DNA from: Aurifilum marmelostoma | Lineage: Eukaryota; Ascomycota; Sordariomycetes; Diaporthales; Cryphonectriaceae | Length of the DNA: 64,000 nucleotides | Direction of reading: 5' to 3' | NCBI GenBank assembly: GCA_027559495.1 | Contig: JAMXSV010000024.1 | Location: 124,001 to 188,000 of the forward strand | Shown: positions 9,899 through 20,721 of the stretch, one piece after another | Layout: each line of letters starts with the position of its first letter | Position numbering within the stretch: position 1 is the stretch's first letter | The notes under the pieces: model-generated | What the model was told of the DNA's origin: nothing | Databases searched by the model: none | What the model saw: only the letters and a program-made list of their open reading frames with translations | Translations under genes and position numbers: made by a program

Positions 9899-11265
9899 CT
9901 ATCTGAGATCAAGGACTGTCCTACCCGTGATTACGCCGGCAACCATCTCTTCAAAAGTCTGTCGAGTCGTAATTAATACATGTATAAGAACACGAGAGTG
10001 ACTATGCGAAGGCAGCAGACTTACCGCCGTCAGCTCGTCCATCTTTCTCAACTGATACTGCGTCTTTATACCGTGTCTAGCGGCAATCTCAACCGCTTCT
10101 AAAGCCTCAAGTCGGCTCCCAGATTTGTTCGCTGATGTCGTTCCAAAGAAAAGCAACAGACTGTTAGTGTCCTGAGAGAGAATTTCCGCCGCGCATGGGA
10201 ACTCACACATGATGGTTAACTCATCCGTCACCATCGACACTATACTGACCCCCAGGGCTGGCTCTTTGTCCTTTGCCGGAATTCCCAGGCAGCACAACTT
10301 GCCTCTAAATCCGAGCCACATCATGGCCGATGTGTAAGACCTCGCGCCGGATGCACACACCATTACGATCTGTGCTCCACCATCCGTCATGTCTTTCACC
10401 CGAGCTGCAAGAACCTCATCGTTCTCGAATGCAGTGAAATCAAGGAAAGCCTCCGCTCCCAGCTCCCTTACCAGCTTCTCCTTCGCATTGTGATCGACAG
10501 CTAGGACGCGTCCGCCCATCACTTTGGCATACTGCACTGCCAGGTGGCCTAGGCCCCCGCCTGCCCCAGAGATGACAACCCAGTCACCTTGCTTGACACC
10601 TGCGCGTTTCAGAGCAGTGTAGACAGACACGCCGCCACACATGAGCGGTGCTGCTGCCGCAAGGTCTGTGATTGATTCCGGAATTGGGGTGACATAGTTT
10701 GCTTGCGACACCAAGTACTGCTGGAACGTACCCGGGTGCATGAAACCCGAGATTTTGTACTCGGTCTTTGATGCGCAGGATGACTCGCCTCCCTGCAAGC
10801 AGTTGACACAGGACAGACATGCGCTGGCGGTGTATTTGATGCCAACTTTGGTGCCCACGGGTGGAACTGACACCCTGGGACCGCAGGCAATCACTTCTCC
10901 AATGCCTGGGCCAGTGCATCTTTCTTTTCAGCATTCTGTGACATAGTGGACATAGTGGCACTGGGGGTCCAACCCACCTTCATGCCCTCCCACTTGGCCT
11001 GCTGGGTTTGGTCGCGCGTGGCCGAATGAATTGGTGCAAAAGCTCAAGTCTGAATGGCAGACTCCGGAATATAACCTATGATTGTAAGCTTCAGACTCCC
11101 ATGTTTTAGGCGCTCTGAGTACACGAGAACTTACAGCCGAATAAGCACCTCGCCTTGTCCCGCCATGGGAATCGGCAGCTCGACCACCTCTGTTCTCAGA
11201 CTTGGCGGGTCTGCATAGACCACGGCGTAGTTAACGCCCTTTGAATCTTCAGACTCTCCAGCCAT
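9899..11265 (-). CDS. zinc-dependent medium-chain alcohol dehydrogenase
   Basis: Four exons: 11265..11135, 11075..10978, 10905..10025 and 9958..9899; all phases agree and the product is 389 aa. Catalytic zinc ligands are Cys50 (SGVCHSDLS) and His75-Glu76 (GGHEG). The structural zinc site is the four-cysteine loop Cys106, 109, 112 and 120. The NAD(P)-binding Rossmann motif follows (SGAGGGLGHLAV). This is the ADH1-like class that interconverts primary alcohols and aldehydes, probably in the cytosol. It is some 35 residues longer than yeast Adh1, partly because of a longer N terminus. The last intron is 66 bp and in frame, so an unspliced transcript would still be open. Substrate cannot be told from sequence. 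Confidence 0.93.
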
Positions 11266-12713
11266 ATTTCCCAGATCGTATAGTTGACCTAATCAAGTAG
11301 AAGGGATAGAGGTAATATAATTAATTATAGAAAAGGTTTCCCAGGTCCTCTACGCAAGAGAAGAAGCTGACCATGGCATATTTGTACTTGAACTATTTTC
11401 TCACTTCCCCGCATGATTTGTGCTTATTGTACAGGTGAATTGGAGTCAATATGCATATGTTATCATAACGATGATAGTGGTTGAGGCTGGCTAATAGATG
11501 ACTGCATGCATCTAGCATCTAAGCATCCTTCCCGATCTTGCCCCGCATGCAACCGAGCAGGATGCAACTCAACGTCTAGTCACCCTGATGACCATTTTCC
11601 CGCCACATTTCCATACCAGGAGCATGGCCAAGAATGATCTTCCCATCAGTATTACCTAGGTAAAATATAGTCGGAAGGAAATTGCCGCGGCTCCACCGGT
11701 AACACCGGTCCCCCAAATATGACATTTACAATAACAACCCCCTTGGCAAGCCGATCTACACTGCGTAGCTAGTAGAATAGATTATGCATCTGGCTATGAA
11801 AACCTATCCATAGAGCAATCCGGGATTTATATCAGTAGTTGCAGAAATCCAGCTGTGTAGATAGAAGTGGCCGAATCGGCCGCGAACAATGCTATGAAGA
11901 ATCGTATCACAACAGTCCGGCCACTCAAGTTTCCTTGATGTCACTCCCAGAGTATACGGACCCCCATAATGTCCTCCAATATAAGTCATCGTGAAAGGAG
12001 ACGTGGCATCCTGAAGATCACCGCAGCAACCTCAGCCGAAGATCCACTAAAGTGCAAACCTGACAGGTGACAGAACTTAGACATGTGGATCAATGTCGTC
12101 GTGATCATTCGAGTCCATAACTCGGGAATTTGTCAGACTTCGCTCACAAGTTTCGTGAATGTTTTTGGACAGTTCGGCAAAATTTCCGATCCACCAGCAC
12201 TCCTCAGTCTCTTTGACGTGGGTCAAGGTAGGGTCCTCCTGGATTCCTCAGTGCAGCTGCCGTCCTCCAGTATCATCAGCAATTCTCTCCACATTCTGTC
12301 GAATACTTCGTCGCATCACGAGGGGTCCACGAACGAGCCAACTAATCAAGACGGCATATTCCCGGGCACACAAGAGGTTGTGAACTTAGAGCACAAGATG
12401 TCGAGCTCCTTCAAAATGACATGCAGTAAATTCTCAACGCTCGCTATATATGGATGCTCCTAGTCTGAAATGCTGTTACGGGATGTCTTGAAGTTTATCT
12501 GGTGTTGTGCTCCAGATGTAGCATCCCTTGACTCGTGTACTGGTGTTTGAGGGAATGTTTCGCCATGATCATGCTCCAGACCTCATGGGTGTTTTCCTCT
12601 CGCTTACGCCCTTTGTCATATATCTCTTGACGTCTGGCCCTCTATGACTTTTCGTCTTTGGGAGGAATCTAGCTCTCCGCGCCCACGTCCTTGGCCTCGC
12701 TAGCAGCATGAGC
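11266..12713. other. intergenic, AT-richer, with a gene relic
   Basis: The alcohol dehydrogenase promoter lies at the left end. The right half carries the minus-strand relic described separately. No intact gene is seen. Confidence 0.5.
12087..12450 (-). pseudogene. possible degraded gene fragment
   Basis: On the minus strand, two adjoining segments read like normal protein in different frames. The first contains ENLLHVILKELDILCSKF and then a stop. The second runs about 90 codons with one internal TGA and includes SIRQNVERIADDTGG and NFAELSKNIHETCERS. No intron arrangement I tried joins them cleanly. I do not recognise the parent family. Decay of an accessory gene is inferred; chance open frames remain possible. 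Confidence 0.25.
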
Positions 12714-13398
12714 CTATTTCTCCTCTCCAGCATTCTCCTTGTCGGCATTGTTTTCGTCCATTTGTCTCGCAGCCGTGACAATGGCCATATGTGCCTCATC
12801 TTCTGACTTTGTCTCCGAGGCTTCACCCTTGGCGTCGGGCTCACCATTGTCACCTGCCGTCTTCCCACCGCCGGCTACCACGTCCTTCAATTTGTACCAT
12901 GGGCCATGTATTGCTCCAACCCCTGAGCCGATGAGGCCGCCAGGGATGGCAACGACGCCTGTCACTATTGCGCCGAGCAGGTTTCCCAAGCCCATGCCCA
13001 CGGCGCTGGAGATCCCGATCCCTATGCCCGCGCCCTGACCCCATCCACTCGCCATCACTGGTGCATCGCGTAAGCCGATAAGACGACCAAGAAAGAAAGC
13101 AGTGAGGATGCCGTGATTTTATCGTTGTTTGGATTGACGATGACTTACTTCTGGCTTTCTTGCTCTCCCCATGTGCCTCCTTCTCCTTCATGTACGCCGC
13201 CGTCCACAGTCTCTCTCGTTCCGCCGGGTCCCGTGCCAGCTGGGCCTGCTTCTTGAGTGCATCTGCGGCATCCTGAAAACGCCTTGCTGCTTGGGCTGCC
13301 TGGACTGCCTTGGCAACTTCCTGGGGCGGTGGGGCTTGGCCCGATGCCTCTGCCGCGGAGGCGGCTTCCTTTGTTTGTGCTTCTTGGGTTTCGGACAT
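12714..13398 (-). CDS. glycine-rich membrane-associated protein, unknown function
   Basis: Two exons, 13398..13149 and 13057..12714, 91-bp intron, 197 aa. The N-terminal half is Ala/Gln/Glu-rich and probably helical. The second half opens with a long Gly/Ala/Ile segment (about residues 88-125, including GIGIGISSAVGMGLGN and GVVAIPGGLIGSGVG) with glycines spaced as in glycine-zipper membrane helices. The tail is acidic and polar. Similar small fungal proteins are uncharacterised as far as I know. Membrane association is inferred from composition. Confidence 0.75.
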
Positions 13399-14230
13399 TA
13401 TTTGCCAGATCGCAGCACGCGTTTCGTATATTCGGGTGAACAGAAAATTGAAAACAAGCATAAAATGCGTTTTCAAGATGATTGATCTTATCAGAGGGTC
13501 TTTCACGGCGTGGACGAGCAACCATTGATATCACTTACTAGTGGAAGAAAGAAAAAAAAAAAGGTGTGGCTCGTTGCTCATGTGGCTGAGTGGAGGCATG
13601 ACGGAGGTGGCAATAGTGTCAGCAGGGTTCCGGGGCGCGATGGAACACAACATGTCAACCAGCCACTGCCAGCGTCGGTGCGCGTCATCAGGGATTATCG
13701 GGTGTTTCCGACTGATTATTGCTCTGTTGCTTATCGATGAGACGATCTCTTTTTGGATGTCGAGCCCTTGCTTCTGGCTCCGAGACAATGACGCCCATCG
13801 CAGATCAGCAGTGTTAGGTATGTATCCTACGACAGGTGCGCTGCGTATTCCTCTATCTCTGATTCGAATATCACAAACGAGGGAGATATTGCTTTATTAT
13901 TCAGCGGCCAAGTATATTTCCCGGCACACAAAAGTGATGACTGCATATACGGTCGTTATCCTGGATACTAAATTCCTTGGCTCTAGGATAAATTTGCCTC
14001 TATAAAAGCATGGGCGAGAGAGGCCCAGGACACTAAATGCAAGAAAGTATATATGCAGAGAAAAAAATTACGTGTAAAGACAAGAAGGAATAAAAAGGGT
14101 AGGATGAATAAAAACTGAAAGAGCCGGCGGGGGGGGGGAGTAGCGGAGAGGAACGCGGAAAGGTGATCAGTGCACACATCGTCCACGAAACCAGCAGAAG
14201 ATACATCTTTTAGATCCTGCTCTCCCTCGC
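13399..14230. other. intergenic with a G10 tract
   Basis: Promoter of the glycine-rich protein gene and 3' flank of the pectin lyase gene. The only landmarks are an A-rich run near 13551-13562 and the G10 tract at 14129-14138. Confidence 0.5.
14129..14138. repeat. G10 homopolymer
   Basis: Ten consecutive G bases, intergenic, just downstream of the pectin lyase gene. Confidence 0.85.
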
Positions 14231-15561
14231 TTACAGTGTGTTTCCTGCGTTGTCAATCACCGAGTTGGCGATAGACGACGCCGACGAGGCAGCGACGATC
14301 GTCTTGCCTGACAGCACAGAGAACCAGTCATAATCGTCATAGCTGAAGGATCCGGTGTTGGATCCTAACAGGTTCGCGACACAGTTCCTTCCAAGATAGG
14401 TCTCGCACTGGGAGAGGTCACTGGAATCGGAGCTGAAGAGCTCGCCCACGAAGCCGTCCGAGACGATGGTGGGGTCACTGATGAAGTAGTTACCCTCGTA
14501 GAGACCCTTGCCAGTGTCTGTGCCCTCGATGAGGTGGCCCGAGTTAGATGACCAGACGTTGTTGACGGCGTGGAAGACGGTGTTGCCGCTGAGCGCAGGG
14601 CTCCGTCCAGAGGTATAGTACACCCAGTTCTTGTAGAAGGTGATGTAGTCCTCAGCACCGACGAGCTCCATGCCCCAGTAGCTGTGGCCGTCGCAAGCTG
14701 TGATACGAGATGCAAATGTCAGTCTTGTCTGACAGAGAGGCAAGATTTCCTTCGATGCCAGGAGGCAGGAGGGGAGCCCCTGAGTTAATGCTTGACTTAC
14801 TGGCCGAGTAATCAGTGCCGCCCTTGATGAAGCTGTTGGAGATGGTCACGGCAGCGTTGGCATCCTGGCCGAAGGAGTAGTGCTGCCGACCCAGGCTCGA
14901 AGTCGTGACGTGATCGATCCAGATAGTGTCTGTGTCGGAGAAAGACAAGGCATCACCTCCCCAGACGTACTCCTGTTATAAGAAGTTAATGAACCGTGAT
15001 ATCAGGTTTCGAGGGCACCTCCATTTCGGCGTGAAGAGAAAAGAAGCCGCAGGCAGCGCAACTAACCGGGTTCAGGTTCGTGATTTCAATGTTCTGGATG
15101 ATGATATTCGATACACCCACAAACCTCAGGCCCTTGCCATACAACGTAGCATTGTCGGTGCCAACAAGAGTCTTGTCCGACGCGACCTCAATGCCCTGAT
15201 AGGCAGCGGTATCGATGGTCACGTCATAAGTTGTACCACTGCATCCGCTCAAAGTGTTCAAGAGGGCCTGTCCGCCGTTTGACGGGTCGCAAGAATAGAT
15301 GTTGCACGCCTCCTCCGTCTGCGTGCCCTCGCTTCCAGAAAAGTCATAGGTGCCCGAGATGACAATGACCTGCGGTGACGATGAGGTCAGGTAGGTTTTG
15401 AGGTCGTCAATTGTTGTCGGGTATACTGGGTCTGCCGTGCCGCCACCCGTGACGGCTGCTGCAAAACCCATAGGGGTTCCAGTGACCACCGAGGAGATCG
15501 CCGCCGAGGCTGACCCGACGAGGCTTGCCGAAATGGCACCGACTATTTGGACAGACTTCAT
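14231..15561 (-). CDS. secreted pectin lyase, polysaccharide lyase family 1
   Basis: Three exons: 15561..15067, 14972..14801 and 14697..14231; phases agree, 377 aa. A cleavable signal peptide is likely, residues 1-20, ending in an AxA-type site. The mature protein matches fungal pectin lyases: an N-terminal VYPTTIDDL segment, the repeated beta-helix rungs (IIIQNIEITNLNP), then WIDHVTTSSLGRQHY and the GRSP motif around the active-site cleft. Pectin lyase cleaves methyl-esterified homogalacturonan by beta-elimination outside the cell. The pattern fits pectin lyases (PNL) better than calcium-dependent pectate lyases. Expression is probably induced by pectin and repressed by sugar, as in other fungi; I saw no decisive site. 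Confidence 0.95.
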
Positions 15562-17220
15562 GGTGACTGGTATTCACGGCCGGCCGCACAGTTTCGTTGT
15601 CAAAAGTTGTGTGTCGACTCAAGAAATGAAGAAGGCAAGGGAAAAAAAAGAGAAAAAAAAGTGTTTTGTTGTTATTCGGGCAAAGATGTGCATGTCTCGC
15701 GAGGCTACACAAGTACTTATAACAAGTTCTATGACAGCTCAACTAATTAATTACTTGATACCCAGCTTCTTCTTGCTGTGTTCAACACTCTCCTTAGACT
15801 TCGGGGGTTTAGACTCCGCAAGGCCTCTTGACACTTGCGGGAAATTAACCCCCCTTGAGAGAGCGTCTACTGTATAAGGAATTGAGGGTCCCCCCTTCGC
15901 TTATGACAGTGTTTCAACCTTCCGAATGTGGTCAATCCTCCCGCAGCCGTGGCTCTGCTCTTATGCATGGGAAAATGTCTCCCCGCGCCCAGAAGACCTC
16001 GACACCCAGAAACGTCAAGATAGTGTTTCCTTGCTCTACTATGACCGGAGACCCATATCCGCATGCTGCAAAGTATGTTTATCAGGTATGCAGCTCGCTG
16101 CCTCGTGGTCATGGCAATGCAGAAGTAGATCCTTTTTCACTTGGCGACCAGGCCTAACCGCATCCGAGCCAGTTCATCCCATAAGAGGCTCCATCCGCTT
16201 CTGCTCGCTAAACATGATCGCTGGGTTAGGCAAGAGTGCCCTGCGAGTCCACGTGGGCGGTAAAGATTACGATGAAAAAATCTCGGTTAGGTGACGTCGG
16301 TTTGGTTTGTGCTGTTTCGTTTCTTGTTGGTATTCGCCACTAGTAGAATGTTTTTTAAGCGCGAGTTCTTATAAGTCCGGGGTCCAAGGCACTTGGCATG
16401 TTTCTAAGTATGCGGCTGAAGATTGCATATCCACAAATCATTACATCTGGGTAGTGGGCCAAGGAATGGCAGCAGAACATTCACGGATTTGGGGCTAAGA
16501 AAGGACAGCTCGACGTACTGTACGAAAGACATACTGTAGTATTAAGCCATGGTTAGACTGTCGCAAAGTCTCTCTCATTTGCATTTCAATGACAGCTCAA
16601 GGAAAAGCATCGGGGAATTGTCCGTCAAATCCGAGACGAGGACAACTAGTTGCAGACGACATTGAGAGTCGAGTGGGGTTGACCGCCGGATGCCAAGCGA
16701 CAGGGTATCGGCAGACAGGCCCTCGTAGTGGACGTAGCAGATGTACTGTATATGTATTGAAAGTGGCTCGGATTGTGTCTCGAGAGTTTCTTGCGCCGTT
16801 GTGGCCGTGGCCGTGGCTGCCGAGGCCCTGCGACTGGCGATGGTGGCATTCGAGAGAGAAAACGCAGCGGCCTGCTAGGCCACAGCCGCTCCATATGTTC
16901 CTGTATACAGACTTGTACAGGACCTGCAGAAGTAGGAAATATCCCCTCCCATGCTCAGTGATAGCGGGGGTTCCCAGCCCACGAGAGCGGAAAGCTATTG
17001 TAGCCACAGCCGTGTCCTGCATATGAAGCCCCCACATCTATTCAGGAGATTCATGGTAGGTTCGGTGCTTGCTGTGACTGGCGGAGCTCCAGTTGTAATG
17101 GCCCCGTCCAAAGTAGCATGCCACGCATGCCAATGTTGCTGCATTGTGAGGTTCGCTGTACCATGTATAGTCGGGAGTTCTAGGACGTGGGGGAGTGTCG
17201 GCTCGTGGGGTATCTGCCTC
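15562..17220. other. intergenic, nothing recognised
   Basis: About 1.66 kb. The left part is the pectin lyase promoter, the right part the 3' flank of the rhodanese gene. Open frames on both strands between 16589 and 17333 mirror each other and lack recognisable motifs. Confidence 0.5.
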
Positions 17221-17850
17221 TCAGTAGTCCTCCCATAAATCCTTGACATAAGCCTCCGTGAGGCGCTCATCTTGACCATGTGACTCTTGCCATTTAGAGA
17301 AGCCACCCCTGAGGACGCAGACCTTCTGCGCAACTGGCTGCTTCTTATCCGTCTCTTCGCCTACTGCAGTGTCCTCACCCAGCGCAGCCACAGATTCGCG
17401 CCCGTATTGTGCCTCTCTTTCTCGTATATATCGCAGCGCGGCACTCGGCCCACGTTGTTTCGACAAGGCGCAGTGGAAGACGACGGTGTTGGTGTTTTGG
17501 AGCTGGCGGAGAAGGGTGGGAAGCCACTCGTCGAACTGGTGGGAGGGCACCCATCGTGAGCCTTTGATGTGACCGCCGATGTGATCTACCACAGGCCAAC
17601 CAGTCAGTTAATACAAGAGGTTTCTCAGCAAGGGCAAGCAGTAAGGGAAGGACGAGGAGGAGGGGTGGGGGGCCTCACCACCATCGCGAACGTCGATGAC
17701 GGCGATAGAGTTGTCCGGAGACTTGAGGGTAAGCAGCTGTTCTGACAGAGCTGATACCTTCATGCGAGGCAGATTCGCTATTGTGAATCGAGACATGGCG
17801 CGTCTGAATATGGTGCTCATGAGCAGAGAGTCGACCTCGAAGTATCCCAA
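17221..17850 (-). CDS. Cdc25-like rhodanese phosphatase, Ych1/Ibp1-type
   Basis: Two exons, 17850..17679 and 17585..17221, 93-bp intron, 178 aa; an in-frame ATG at 17820 is an alternative start. The single rhodanese domain begins after about residue 20 and includes DHIGGHIKGS. The active-site loop is HCALSKQRG, Cys96 to Arg102, with the C-x5-R spacing of Cdc25-class phosphatases and arsenate reductases (yeast Ych1 and Acr2, fission yeast Ibp1). It should be a small protein-tyrosine-type phosphatase or arsenate reductase; sequence alone does not decide. An insertion of ~20 polar residues separates the loop from the C-terminal RGGFSKW element. Confidence 0.9.
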
Positions 17851-18233
17851 GAGCTGGCAAGATGCGTTGCCGGGTCGCAGTGGTAGCCTGCGGTCAAGCT
17901 TGAACGTGTATAGCGCCGCGACCCTAACCCTGTGCTAGCTTGCCCCTCTCTCCGTCCCCCTCTCCCCCTCCTCCTTGCCTGCACTCCTGTCTTCTTTGCT
18001 TCCCCTTTTCTTCTTCTTCTTTTCTTCTTTATCCCTTCTCACTTGGTCTTCCAATCTTTTTTCCTTGGAGTCCGACTCGATTTTGAGAAACATACATTGC
18101 ACGATGAAGCAGCCAAACCCAATAATACCGCTTGCTAGCTTGTCTTATTGTCTTCCAAGAAAGAAAAAAAAAACGGACTATCCTCGCTACTTGATGCATC
18201 TTCACAATCGTACAGCAGACATATGATCGCCTA
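17851..18233. other. intergenic with a long pyrimidine tract
   Basis: Plus-strand bases 17938-18065 are almost all C and T, with several TTCTTC units. The strand is opposite to the CT-rich leaders typical of fungal promoters if the minus-strand rhodanese gene is the target. Confidence 0.6.
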
Positions 18234-19939
18234 CTACTCCTCCTCCTTCAGCTCAGCCAACAGGGCCGTCAACTTCTTCTCGTTCCTCGGCACACAGTAC
18301 ACACTGTAACTGTGCGGAGCCATGATCAGGTCTCGCGGGTTATTCCCACCTTTTGCTGGGTTGAAATCTCCCGTCCCGTACGGCTTAAGCGTGAAGCTCG
18401 CCAGCAGCCTCATGAAGACGAGATACAGCTCCCGTGTTGCCAGGATATGACCTGCACACATCCTGTAGCCGAGCCCAAAGGTGAAGACAGGCGCGTCAGG
18501 CTTCTCAAGCCATCGCTCGGGGCGAAAGACGTGCGGATCTTCCCACAAATCCTCGTCTGAAGGGGTGTTTTACACCTGTAAGCAGGAGGGAAATGGTATG
18601 CCAAGGGGTCTGGAGGAGCAAGCGGGAGAGAGCAGAGAAAGGACTCACCATGATTGCAAGCCTCAGCATTCATATACACTGTCGTGCCTTTGGGGATGAA
18701 TTTGCCCTCATACTCGACATCCCTCGTCGTCTCCCTCGGCAGGTTCAGTGGTATCACGGTGAAATACCGCAGCGCCTCCTTGGCCATAGCGTTCAGATAC
18801 GGACACTTTTGGTCGTCAGCCGCGTCACACAGCGGGTCGACGTTCTCTTCATCTCCCTTGTTGACCCCTTGGAACGCCATGATCTCCTGGAACGCGCGCT
18901 CCTGGATCTCTGGGTGCTGCGCCAGCCATCCGACGCTCCACTGCACCGTGCTGGCCACGGTCTCAAACCCGCCTCCCAGCATGCTGAGGCTGATGCTCGT
19001 TAGTTCTATGTCGCTGAGAACCTCGTCCTTGTACTTGATGACGTTGGCCTGTATACACGGCCTGTTTGTGCCCTTCTCAATCTTGGCGGCCAAGTCCCCG
19101 TTCAGGCGGGCGAGGTACGTGTCCCGCCGTGCACGCATCGCTCGAGCCCGGGCCGAGTGCATGTTGATCGGGTTGAGACGTAGCAGGGGCACGTAGTCCT
19201 GCAGGTTGCCCGTGGTTGAGCGGAAGCGGTTGAGCTCTTCCTCGACAGCCACGATCTCCTGAAACAGAGGGTCAGCGACGGAGGGGATGCGTACGCCCCA
19301 GTTGATGGTCACCGCCAGGCTCAGAGAGAGCCGCTGGATGAAAGGCAGGGGGTCGATGGGCTGGAGCCCAGAGGCTCCGTGCTCCAGCAGGTCGCGGATG
19401 AAGGTGCGGGACTCGGCGTCCAGGTACGGCACATAGCTGGCGATTGCAGGCTTGTTGACGGCCACGGCAACGCCCTTCTTGCGGCGTTTGAGGGAATCAT
19501 CGTAAGGAGAGGTGCCTATTGTCAGGCCTTGCGTTGATGACGCTACCTACGCTTTGGTGTCAACCAGGCGAACCTCTCTTGCATTCCCACGGAATCCTAC
19601 AACCACCAATCAGGTCTTGAGCATATCTACCTTGTGAAAAGTATAAGTGACCGGCCTGGAGCTCAAAGCCTGTGACTGTCCAACCCACAACGCCTTGGCT
19701 GCCTTGGCACTATTCACCACCACGATGGGGACATTGCCCATCTGCACCTGGTACACGTCCCCGTACGTCTTGGACCACTCCTTGTACTGGGCTGCGGCAT
19801 TGGTGCGAATTGAGAGTAGATTGCCGATGAGCGGAAGCCCAGAGGGACCCCTCATTCCCGGCACCCGGGCACGATAGCGAGTGACTTCATTGATGAGGAT
19901 GTAGACGAAGAGTATTATTGGTGGGAGTGTAAAGACCAT
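18234..19939 (-). CDS. cytochrome P450, CYP504-like (phenylacetate hydroxylase family)
   Basis: Three exons: 19939..19631, 19546..18649 and 18556..18234; phases agree, 509 aa. An N-terminal membrane anchor spans about residues 3-17, followed by a Pro/Gly-rich hinge. The I-helix (GGGFETVAST), the ExxR pair (KEALRYF) and the heme loop FTFGLGYRMCAG with the thiolate Cys436 are all present. The GTSPYDDSLKRR region and overall pattern resemble CYP504 enzymes (Aspergillus PhacA/PhacB), which hydroxylate phenylacetate or its 3-hydroxy form on the way to homogentisate. Subfamily and substrate are inferred. No other homogentisate-pathway gene is adjacent. Confidence 0.9.
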
Positions 19940-20721
19940 CTGCAGTGGGTGGGAGGCGAGAGAGAATGGGTGAGTGGGGGGGGAAATCGTAAGGTAACAT
20001 CGTGAAGGTTGCGAATCACGACTTGGGAGGACCTCAATGGAAGTCCCAGCGCCGGTCAGGGACGACAGAGACCAGCTTCTACAGAAGACCCTCGAGTCTT
20101 TATAGATATCAAGATTCAACCGCTAAAGTGACGTCTTTGTGCGTTGTCAGAGGGAATCCTCCTGGGGGAAAGAGATCTGTGCAACATTCTCCGCATAGCA
20201 TCGGCTGGGCCCTCGGATCTTGAATCCAATCGCGAGCCATCCAACATGACCATGCATGAGGTCAGATGTGAAACTACTGCACTTATAGTAATTATCCCAG
20301 CAGGCCATGGACAAGCAGCACTCCGCATTTATTTACCGGCCTGTTCCCCCGCAATGGGGCCCTGGTCCACTCAGCAGGTGGGGCAATAGGCTCTTCGCCT
20401 CCGCGGGGAAATCGACCCTCGAACTGTTCCGGGCCAACATTGTCAAGGGGAACGCCCTGCCTGCGCTTCCGGCCTCGCGTCTCGGCCCAAAGACGACTCG
20501 CGAACCATACGCTGCAAGTGCGATCTAGTTCGAAGTGGGTAGTAGCAGATACGTCGTGGTAGTAAGTAACCCAGTCTGTATGCCCAGACGCACAAGAATA
20601 ACTCTCATTGGGTATTGTCGCGTGTGTATATGTGCTAGATGTAAGCCCTGTAGAAACTCCAAAGCAAATCGATATCGCCACGCTTGCTCTAGAATACAAA
20701 CTTGTCAATGGTTCATGACTT
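19940..20721. other. intergenic, nothing recognised
   Basis: P450 promoter and the 3' flank of the PTEN-like phosphatase gene. No supported feature. Confidence 0.5.

Noticed and set aside
16589..17037. Overlapping open frames on both strands (145 and 146 codons)
   Set aside because: They mirror each other without domains, typical of chance frames in GC-rich DNA.
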